Source: an uncultured Pseudomonadota bacterium
GTDB lineage: Bacteria; Pseudomonadota; Alphaproteobacteria; Rs-D84
DNA length: 6,686 nucleotides
NCBI GenBank assembly: GCA_900313285.1
Contig: OMQP01000049.1
Span: forward strand, 1-6,686
Direction of reading: 5' to 3'
A model generated the notes under the pieces. That model did no database searches and had not been told where the DNA came from. It worked only from the letters and a program-made list of their open reading frames with translations. Made by a program: the position numbers and the translations under genes. How positions within the stretch are numbered: the first letter of the stretch is position 1; each line of letters begins with the position of its first letter. Positions 1-3,914 of the stretch are shown here, piece by piece.

Positions 1-59
1 GCCATGCAAAGCAGGGCACCAGTAAAAACGAACAAATGTATATTTGATTTTTTGGACAT
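1..59 (-). CDS. 5' end of an exported or membrane protein (partial)
   Basis: An ATG at 59-57 on the minus strand opens a frame that stays open to the left edge for 19 codons. The start MSKKSN is followed by the hydrophobic run HLFVFTGALLCM, a charged start then hydrophobic core typical of a signal peptide or first membrane helix. A purine-rich GAGAGAG lies four bases upstream as a weak ribosome site, and a good promoter lies 30-58 bases upstream. ALLC is a poor lipobox because the residue before Cys is Leu, so a lipoprotein is not favoured. The rest of the gene is outside the window, so the product cannot be named. Confidence 0.6.
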   Translation of the reverse strand, partial: MSKKSNIHLFVFTGALLCM

Positions 60-88
60 TTTTCTCTCTCTTTATTTTATATACATGT

Positions 89-117
89 ATTATATCATAT
101 TTTAGTCCATTGTGAAA
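89..117 (-). promoter_or_regulatory. Promoter for the leftward gene, extended -10
   Basis: On the minus strand, TATAAT occupies 94-89, preceded by TGA to give an extended -10 (TGATATAAT). A partial -35, TTTCAC, lies at 117-112 with a 17-base spacer. Transcription would start near 82, leaving about 23 bases of leader before the ATG at 59. This region lies back to back with the aroK promoter. Confidence 0.5.
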
Positions 118-123
118 TTTTTA

Positions 124-150
124 TTGTCTTATTTTTAGTTTTTATATAAA
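124..150 (+). promoter_or_regulatory. Possible aroK promoter
   Basis: TTGTCT at 124-129 and TATAAA at 145-150 are 15 bases apart, a short spacer. Transcription would begin around 157, almost on the aroK ATG at 160. The region is so AT-rich that chance matches are likely, so this is tentative. Confidence 0.3.
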
Positions 151-159
151 ATATCCAGC

Positions 160-738
160 ATGAGAAACAAAAAACAAATAAAACTGGATAAGCCAATTGT
201 AATGGTTGGTTTGATGGGGGCTGGTAAAACCAGTGTAGGGCGTGCATTGGCTCGCCATTTGGGAATTCCATTTGTAGATTCTGATAAAGAAATAGAAAAA
301 GCAGCCGGGTGCAGTGTGGTTGATATTTTTTCTATGTATGGCGAAAAAGAATTTAGACGCGTTGAACAAAAAGTCATCGAACGCATTATAGATACGCCAC
401 CTTTGGTAAAAGTTATATCAACAGGAGAAGGTGCTTTTATAACAGAAGCGGTACGGCAAACTGTTCTGGAAAAAGCGCTAACAATTTGGTTGAAAGCCGA
501 CTTAGAACTGCTTGTAAAAAGGACAAATTTTCGTCATACCCGTCCGCAATTATTGAACACAGATTCACGTCAAATTTTGGCCCAATTGATATCAGAACGT
601 TATAATATATATGCACTGGCTGACATCATGGTTGAAACACGCGATGAAAATATTCATAAAACATTAAATAAAGTATTAAATGCCATTGAACAAAAAAACA
701 AAAAAGGAGAACAAAATGAAACTGTTAAAAGAATTTAA
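160..738 (+). CDS. aroK: Shikimate kinase
   Basis: This 192-residue P-loop kinase phosphorylates shikimate at the 3-hydroxyl with ATP, the fifth step of the chorismate (aromatic amino acid) pathway in the cytoplasm. Visible motifs: Walker A GLMGAGKT at 17-24; DSD with Asp40 and Asp42 for magnesium and shikimate; Arg66 in the EFRR segment for shikimate; lid Arg128 in TRPQL; and Arg147 in ERYNIYALAD. The wording (PFVDSD, EIEKAAG, IWLKADL) is alphaproteobacterial in character. Oddity: the usual GGG shikimate-binding motif reads G89-E90-G91, with codon GAA at 427-429. The ATG at 160 has no Shine-Dalgarno sequence; the next Met lies inside the P-loop region, so 160 is the only sensible start. The last residues overlap mscL in another frame. 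The usual neighbour aroB is absent here. Confidence 0.93.
   Translation: MRNKKQIKLDKPIVMVGLMGAGKTSVGRALARHLGIPFVDSDKEIEKAAGCSVVDIFSMYGEKEFRRVEQKVIERIIDTPPLVKVISTGEGAFITEAVRQTVLEKALTIWLKADLELLVKRTNFRHTRPQLLNTDSRQILAQLISERYNIYALADIMVETRDENIHKTLNKVLNAIEQKNKKGEQNETVKRI
704..710 (+). promoter_or_regulatory. mscL ribosome binding site, fixes the start
   Basis: AAGGAGA sits five bases before the ATG at 716, inside the end of aroK. It favours 716 over the in-frame ATG at 680, which would add 12 Lys/Asn-rich residues foreign to the MscL family. Confidence 0.8.
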
Positions 739-1267
739 AACATTTATTAACAAAGGCAGCGCAATCGATATGGCTGTCGGTATCATCGTTGGGTCTGTTA
801 TGACCAGCGTTGTTAATTCTTTGGTTAAAGATATTATTATGCCACCGGTTGGGATGTTGGTTGGCGGAATTGATTTTTCCCAATGGTTCTTTGTAATTGG
901 CGGTGGAGAACCAGGCGTTCATTATAATACAATGGAAGCAGCCACTGCAGCAGGTGCAACAACATTAAATTTGGGAACATTTTTAAATACTATAATCAGT
1001 TTCTTGATAACAATGTTCGCTGTATTTATCATTGTTAAAATTGCTAATTCTGCGCGTGGCAAAGGCCCAGTTACAACACGTGCATGCCCATATTGCCAAC
1101 AAACTATCAGCAAATTGGCTACGAAATGCCCATATTGCTGCAGCGCTGTAAAAGCTGAAAAAATTGGCCCGGCAGAAGAAGCTGAATTGGCCAAGGGATT
1201 GAAATCTTTGAAAGAAAAAGTTAGCAAAGTTGCAAAAGTTGCGAAAAAAGCAGCTAAAATCAAATAG
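716..1267 (+). CDS. mscL: Large-conductance mechanosensitive channel with C-terminal zinc ribbon
   Basis: MscL is an inner-membrane homopentamer that opens under membrane tension and releases solutes during hypo-osmotic shock. From the start at 716 the protein has 183 residues, longer than the roughly 130-150 usual for the family. The N-terminal amphipathic helix (KLLKEFKTFINKG), TM1 around 17-45 with SAIDMAVGIIVGS and DIIMPPVGML, and TM2 around 85-111 (LGTFLNTIISFLITMFAVFI) are clear MscL hallmarks. After TM2 there is a CPYC-X10-CPYC module (Cys124, Cys127, Cys138, Cys141), which looks like a small zinc ribbon on the cytoplasmic side, then a Lys/Ala/Glu-rich helical tail (150-183). Similar Cys-rich tails occur in some MscL homologues, as far as I recall. 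It is co-transcribed with aroK, overlapping it by 23 bases in a different frame, and ends at a hairpin terminator. Confidence 0.94.
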   Translation: MKLLKEFKTFINKGSAIDMAVGIIVGSVMTSVVNSLVKDIIMPPVGMLVGGIDFSQWFFVIGGGEPGVHYNTMEAATAAGATTLNLGTFLNTIISFLITMFAVFIIVKIANSARGKGPVTTRACPYCQQTISKLATKCPYCCSAVKAEKIGPAEEAELAKGLKSLKEKVSKVAKVAKKAAKIK

Positions 1268-1302
1268 TTAGTCTGCTAACATCTTTGTCATAAATATATA
1301 CA

Positions 1303-1328
1303 GAAGCCGCCGAAAAGGGCGGTTTTCT
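1303..1328 (+). terminator. Terminator of the aroK-mscL operon
   Basis: CCGCC (1307-1311) pairs with GGCGG (1318-1322) around the loop GAAAAG, extended by A-T and G-T pairs outward, and is followed by TTTTCT. It lies 36 bases after the mscL stop. The T run is short, so it may be only moderately strong. Confidence 0.7.
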
Positions 1329-1494
1329 GCGTATTAGGGGATAATAATATAAAAACAAAAATAATGATAAAAAATATATAAAATAAATATTTAAAAATAT
1401 GATTTTTAATATCAATATTTAAAATAATGCGTGCATATATATGTACAACAGAATAATTTTTTATAATTTTTATAATAATTTTCATAATACAAAA

Positions 1495-1600
1495 CCTTTG
1501 TTTATAAAAACCGCAGAAAACCGCGGGGGATTGCCTGAAAAGACAATATTACAAAGGCGCATAATGTATATTATGTATAGTTTAGTATATAGAAAGCGCT
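1495..1600. ncRNA. Candidate structured RNA or folded DNA element
   Basis: CCTTTGT (1495-1501) pairs with ACAAAGG (1551-1557). Between them sit CCGC/GCGG (1511-1514 with 1523-1526) and a hairpin with stem ends ATTG/CAAT (1530-1533, 1544-1547) closed by a GAAA loop (1537-1540). Together these can draw a three-way junction. Next to it, CATAAT/ATTATG (1560-1565, 1570-1575) forms a hairpin, and GCGC at 1557-1560 can pair with GCGC at 1596-1599, which competes partly with the outer stem. The island is clearly richer in G and C than its surroundings. A CATAAT at 1484-1489 could be a -10, but no good -35 is visible. Strand is undetermined and no known RNA family is recognised. Confidence 0.2.
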
Positions 1601-1925
1601 GATATCTTTATTTGCTGTATAAATATGCGAAATTGTTAATTTTGATTAAAATATGAGATTTTATTCTTATAAATTTTTTATTTTTTATAATTTTTTTGAA
1701 AAATATTTTTTTCTTAAATTATTTTATTACAAAAAATTTTTATCTGTTTGTTTTTACTTTATAATTATTTTATTTGGAATTTTTTGTTTTTGCCCCGTAA
1801 AATTGTGTTTTTTATATAAAAAGCACCCTGTTCTCGTCAAGCAAATTTTATTTAATCATATATTTATATGTTCGCATCCGTTATAGTTGATTTGATATTT
1901 TTTGTGGTTTTGTGGACCAAAAATG

Positions 1926-1968
1926 CCAAAAATCGCAGAAATTCGGGATTTTTTGGCGATTTTTTGCC
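1926..1968. repeat. Inverted repeat, hairpin-forming
   Basis: AAAAATCGC at 1928-1936 is a perfect 9-bp inverted match to GCGATTTTT at 1956-1964, with an inner AAAT/ATTT pair (1939-1942, 1948-1951). The alternative pairing CCAAAAATC (1926-1934) with GATTTTTTGG (1947-1956) is also possible. It is the leftmost of a cluster of stems behind the leftward operon and may be a backup terminator. Confidence 0.4.
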
Positions 1969-1998
1969 AAAAAAACAATAAAAATTGCCAAAAAAACA
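1964..1998. repeat. Short direct repeat, 14 bp twice
   Basis: TTGCCAAAAAAACA occurs at 1964-1977 and again at 1985-1998, a 21-base period. A related TGCCAAAAA lies just to the left at 1924-1932. The function is unknown. The A runs read as T runs on the minus strand and could serve the terminator at 1999-2012. Confidence 0.6.
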
Positions 1999-2012
1999 CC
2001 CAAAAACGTGGG
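1991..2012 (-). terminator. Second terminator of the leftward operon
   Basis: On the minus strand CCCA (2012-2009) pairs with TGGG (2002-1999) around the six-base loop CGTTTT, followed by TGTTTTTT. The stem is short, so alone it would be weak; it backs up the hairpin at 2025-2049. Confidence 0.35.
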
Positions 2013-2024
2013 CAAAATGTGCTG

Positions 2025-2049
2025 AAAAATGCAGAAATCTGCGGTTTTT
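2025..2049 (-). terminator. Terminator of the secreted-protein operon
   Basis: Read on the minus strand, AAAAACCGCAG-ATTT-CTGCATTTTT forms a stem of four G-C-containing pairs (GCAG/CTGC), a wobble pair, one bulge and five A-T pairs, ending in a T run. It lies about 70 bases past the stop codon at 2121. The plus-strand reading also ends in TTTTT, so it could work in both directions. Confidence 0.55.
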
Positions 2050-2120
2050 ATGGGAATTTAATGTAAATCGGTATTTCTTTCTCTTTGTGTCAAACTATAC
2101 ATAATCTTTACGGAAAAGTT

Positions 2121-2591
2121 TTATTCTTTGTTATTTTGTGGTTGTAATTTCCACCCTGAAAAAGTATAACCGGTTCGTGTTGGGGCGGTTGGCAGTGTTA
2201 TTAAATTATCATAAACACAGGTGTCGTTTTGTGATGTGCCGTCGCCATTATCATAATGCAGCAAAACGGTTACGGGTTCAAATGTGGCTGATATATTTGA
2301 TGCGCATGCGTTTGTGGCATTACGGGTTAATGTTTTATAGATGATGCCCTGGCTTTGTCGTTCGTTAAATTTAAATGTTCCACCACCGCATACATGATCG
2401 ATTGGACATGGACGACATCCGTCAGTATTCGCGGGTAAAAAATATCCAGATTGACATATGTGTTCGTTTGGTTCAAAAATGGCGCGCATTTTTGATTGGG
2501 TTATTCCGCATGCGTTGGATATGTTTTGTGTGTATAACGCATATGCATTTACAGAAAACAAAAAGATAAAAATTATAAATATCTTTTTCAT
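2121..2591 (-). CDS. Secreted Cys-rich protein with a C-terminal InlB-type repeat
   Basis: 156 residues. Residues 1-18 form a signal peptide (MKKIFIIFIFLFSVNAYA) with a plausible cleavage after AYA. Residues 45-76 hold a Cys-rich module with the pattern C-X2-GYFLPANTDGC-X2-CP-X5-CGGG, resembling the small disulfide modules of EGF- or TNFR-like extracellular proteins. Residues 107-149 match the InlB B-repeat / Flg_new (Listeria-Bacteroides) pattern, ending LPTAPTRTGYTFSGW. Two stretches resemble each other, NISNAC...IFEP (23-41) and NATNAC...TFEP (91-106), suggesting an internal duplication. The protein stops eight residues after the GW motif, so it may be a shortened member of a larger family. 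Its ATG overlaps the stop of the upstream gene (ATGA) and has no good ribosome site of its own, so translation is probably coupled. An extracellular or surface role is inferred; the exact function is unknown. Confidence 0.75.
   Translation of the reverse strand: MKKIFIIFIFLFSVNAYALYTQNISNACGITQSKMRAIFEPNEHICQSGYFLPANTDGCRPCPIDHVCGGGTFKFNERQSQGIIYKTLTRNATNACASNISATFEPVTVLLHYDNGDGTSQNDTCVYDNLITLPTAPTRTGYTFSGWKLQPQNNKE
2151..2201. repeat. DNA copy A of the InlB-repeat segment
   Basis: These 51 bases align without gaps to 3158-3208 with 40 identical positions by hand count. They encode the LPT-PT--GYTF-GW end of the repeat in the downstream gene of the leftward operon. This supports common descent of the two repeats rather than chance resemblance. 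Confidence 0.65.
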
Positions 2592-3349
2592 TGTTCATTA
2601 ACAATTGGTCCGGCTATGAAATCACCAGTTCCAGCATTATAATAAAATTTGTCTTCAACCAAATCATACATGCATGGAATATTGTTTGAATCAAGTACAG
2701 GTATCATATCACGCACAAGGACTCCATTGTTGTCATAAATTTTACACAAATATAAAATCATCGTAGAAGGAGTAGATAAATTACCATTATTATTACCAGC
2801 AAATAAGTACATTGTGTAATTTATGTTTTCATACGTACCTGAATTCAAACTATATGATGTATTATTAATAGTTGTTGATCCGTCTTTTATGTTCCAATCT
2901 ATACTAATTTTTGTATTGCTTTGTATTTTAACAATGTTGTCACCTGTTGAATTTGTAACAAATGTTCTAAATGTAACAAACCAAAAGGAATCTATAAAAC
3001 ATTGCAATCTTGTGTTGCTAAAAGCCCCCATAATAGTTGTATCTGCAGAAAGTGCACTGAATTCCATGTGAACCCTACCTATATTTCCGCCTAATACGGC
3101 CGTATCAATATATTGTGTGCCATTTGATTCAATATATTCGATTTTGGTATAACCCGCCCATCCTTGAAAAGTATAACCATATTTTGTTGGGGGTGTTGGC
3201 AATGTTATATCGCCACCAGATTCACATGTTGTGGTTGCATATAAATCGTTGTCAACATACCATTGTAATGTTTCTGTGACTGCATGACCGGATACACCAT
3301 TTATGGCTAGGAATATCGCAAATAAAAGACGATATAAAATTTTTTGCAT
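2588..3349 (-). CDS. Secreted protein: InlB-type repeat plus LamG-like domain
   Basis: 253 residues from the ATG at 3349. A signal peptide spans about 1-23 (MQKILYRLLFAIFLAINGVS, then GHA before the cut). Residues 28-64 form an InlB/Flg_new-type repeat ending DITLPTPPTKYGYTFQGW. Residues 67-247 begin TKIEYIESNGTQYIDT and end NNGVLVRDMIPVLD...MYDLVEDKFYYNAGTGDFIAGP. I recognise these as the two ends of a LamG/concanavalin-like jelly-roll domain common in surface proteins of gut bacteria and some phages, often linked to glycan or protein binding. Asn/Thr/Ser richness fits an exported protein. The open frame extends upstream to 3406, but those 19 residues (FGCCAKKHRR...) precede a textbook signal peptide, and a ribosome site lies before 3349, so I chose the internal ATG. 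It is the first gene of a two-gene operon, overlapping the next by four bases. The binding partner is unknown. Confidence 0.75.
   Translation of the reverse strand: MQKILYRLLFAIFLAINGVSGHAVTETLQWYVDNDLYATTTCESGGDITLPTPPTKYGYTFQGWAGYTKIEYIESNGTQYIDTAVLGGNIGRVHMEFSALSADTTIMGAFSNTRLQCFIDSFWFVTFRTFVTNSTGDNIVKIQSNTKISIDWNIKDGSTTINNTSYSLNSGTYENINYTMYLFAGNNNGNLSTPSTMILYLCKIYDNNGVLVRDMIPVLDSNNIPCMYDLVEDKFYYNAGTGDFIAGPIVNEQ
3158..3208. repeat. DNA copy B of the InlB-repeat segment
   Basis: Partner of 2151-2201 (40 of 51 positions identical by hand count). It encodes the LPTPPTKYGYTFQGW end of the repeat in the first gene of the leftward operon. Confidence 0.65.
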
Positions 3350-3357
3350 TGGTTTTT

Positions 3358-3363
3358 CTCTCC
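3358..3363 (-). promoter_or_regulatory. Ribosome binding site fixing the LamG-like gene start
   Basis: GGAGAG on the minus strand (3363-3358) lies eight bases before the ATG at 3349. It supports this start over the upstream in-frame ATG at 3406, which falls at the predicted transcription start and would put basic residues and two Cys before the signal peptide. Confidence 0.7.
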
Positions 3364-3387
3364 GGTGTTTTTTTGCACAACAACCAA

Positions 3388-3403
3388 ACGCAAATATTTG
3401 CGT
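3388..3403. promoter_or_regulatory. Perfect 16-bp palindrome, candidate operator
   Basis: ACGCAAATATTTGCGT is identical on both strands with no central gap, which suits a dimeric DNA-binding protein better than an RNA hairpin. It sits just downstream of the predicted start (about 3404) of the leftward operon and about 55 bases from the -35 of the rightward gene. It could block transcription of the secreted-protein operon. No regulator is encoded in the window. Confidence 0.45.
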
Positions 3404-3410
3404 CATTTAT

Positions 3411-3440
3411 ATTCTAGTAAATAATGCAAAACCAATGCAA
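3411..3440 (-). promoter_or_regulatory. Promoter of the secreted-protein operon
   Basis: On the minus strand, TTGCAT (3440-3435) and TAGAAT (3416-3411) are 18 bases apart. Transcription would begin near 3404, giving a leader of about 55 bases that contains the palindrome and the ribosome site. AATGCAA is repeated at 3423-3429 and 3434-3440. Confidence 0.4.
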
Positions 3441-3458
3441 GATTAAAAATAAAAAGTT

Positions 3459-3487
3459 TTGTTATATGTGCTTTTTTGTGATATAAT
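3459..3487 (+). promoter_or_regulatory. Promoter of the small membrane protein gene
   Basis: TTGTTA at 3459-3464, a 17-base spacer and a perfect TATAAT at 3482-3487, preceded by TGA for an extended -10. The start would be near 3494, only about 20 bases before the ATG at 3514. This is one of the clearest promoters in the window. Confidence 0.65.
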
Positions 3488-3513
3488 TCCTATTGTTATA
3501 AAGGAGTTAATAT

Positions 3514-3792
3514 ATGGCTATATTTTCTATGTTGTTTAATTCAGTTGTTTTAATGTGGATTTTAACTTTGGTTTTTGCGGTGATTTGTTTCCGCTGTTTA
3601 GTATATGGAACATTGGCTGGAACATCGGCGGTATTGCGTATTGTTTTAACAATCGTTTTCGCTTTTCTAACATATTATTGTTGGAAACATGCAATGTATG
3701 GCCATCCATCAAATATGGTTGACAGATTTGTTTTTGAATCATTGGCTGATTTAAAGCGTTTCTGGCATATCGCTGTAAATAAAATTTTCTAA
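3514..3792 (+). CDS. Small two-helix membrane protein of unknown function
   Basis: 92 residues. The ATG at 3514 is preceded by AAGGAG at 3501-3506 with seven-base spacing, so translation looks efficient. Two hydrophobic helices are evident, about residues 9-30 (VVLMWILTLVFAVICF) and 36-56 (LRIVLTIVFAFLTYYCW), joined by a short turn. A polar, partly amphipathic tail follows at about 62-90 (Asp, Arg, Lys, His, Trp). Three Cys lie in or at the ends of the helices (25, 28, 56). I recognise no family. The gene has its own strong promoter and a strong terminator, so it is a single-gene unit between a divergent secreted-protein operon and leuS. A toxin-like or envelope role cannot be told apart from sequence alone. 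Confidence 0.75.
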   Translation: MAIFSMLFNSVVLMWILTLVFAVICFRCLVYGTLAGTSAVLRIVLTIVFAFLTYYCWKHAMYGHPSNMVDRFVFESLADLKRFWHIAVNKIF

Positions 3793-3815
3793 GGATGAAA
3801 ATAATTACAATTTTT

Positions 3816-3836
3816 GGGCGGTTATACCGCCCTTTT
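3816..3836 (+). terminator. Strong terminator after the small membrane protein gene
   Basis: GGGCGGT (3816-3822) pairs perfectly with ACCGCCC (3826-3832) around a three-base loop, followed by TTTTCTGTT. It separates this gene from leuS. Confidence 0.85.
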
Positions 3837-3850
3837 CTGTTATAAAAAAC

Positions 3851-3879
3851 TTGATTTTTCGGCCTGTTAAATATAGAAT
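3851..3879 (+). promoter_or_regulatory. leuS promoter
   Basis: TTGATT (3851-3856) and TAGAAT (3874-3879) are 17 bases apart, immediately after the upstream terminator. Transcription would begin near 3886. This excludes the in-frame TTG at 3879 as the leuS start because it would lie upstream of the transcript. Confidence 0.5.
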
Positions 3880-3904
3880 TGTTCGGTGAATTTAATTATA
3901 AAAT

Positions 3905-3910
3905 GGTGAT
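3905..3910 (+). promoter_or_regulatory. leuS ribosome binding site
   Basis: GGTGAT, matching the 3' part of the extended Shine-Dalgarno AAGGAGGTGATC, ends four bases before the ATG at 3915. It lies after the in-frame ATG at 3903 and so favours 3915. Confidence 0.5.
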
Positions 3911-3914
3911 AGAT

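Larger units (their letters stand above)
1329..2120. other. Long AT-rich intergenic block without a convincing gene
   Basis: Roughly 790 bases of extremely AT-rich sequence separate the aroK-mscL operon from the leftward secreted-protein operon; the two transcription units converge here. An open frame at 1653-1886 consists almost wholly of Phe/Tyr/Lys/Leu/Ile from AT-rich codons, lacks a ribosome site and is not believable. The notable contents are the structured, GC-richer island at 1495-1600 and the repeat and hairpin cluster at 1926-2049. An imperfect palindrome around CATATATATG (near 1434-1443) is probably chance in this composition. I see no tRNA, rRNA, SRP RNA or tmRNA. Confidence 0.6.

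Noticed and set aside
41..59. Lipobox in the leftward partial protein
   Set aside because: ALLC has Leu before Cys, where a small residue is required; too little sequence to claim a lipoprotein.
680..715. Earlier mscL start
   Set aside because: Adds a Lys/Asn-rich stretch not found in MscL, while AAGGAGA points to 716.
1653..1886. Open frame of 77 codons in the AT-rich gap
   Set aside because: Almost entirely Phe, Tyr, Lys, Ile and Leu from AT-rich triplets, no ribosome site, no recognisable motif; expected by composition.
1964..1998. Possible CRISPR-like repeat and spacer
   Set aside because: Only two 14-bp units with a 7-base gap and A runs; far too short, and no cas genes.
3350..3406. 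N-terminal extension of the LamG-like protein from the ATG at 3406
   Set aside because: It would place basic residues and two Cys before a complete signal peptide, would begin at the predicted transcription start, and ignores the GGAGAG before 3349.
3879..3914. Earlier leuS starts (TTG 3879, ATG 3903)
   Set aside because: TTG overlaps the predicted -10; ATG 3903 has no ribosome site; GGTGAT precedes 3915.
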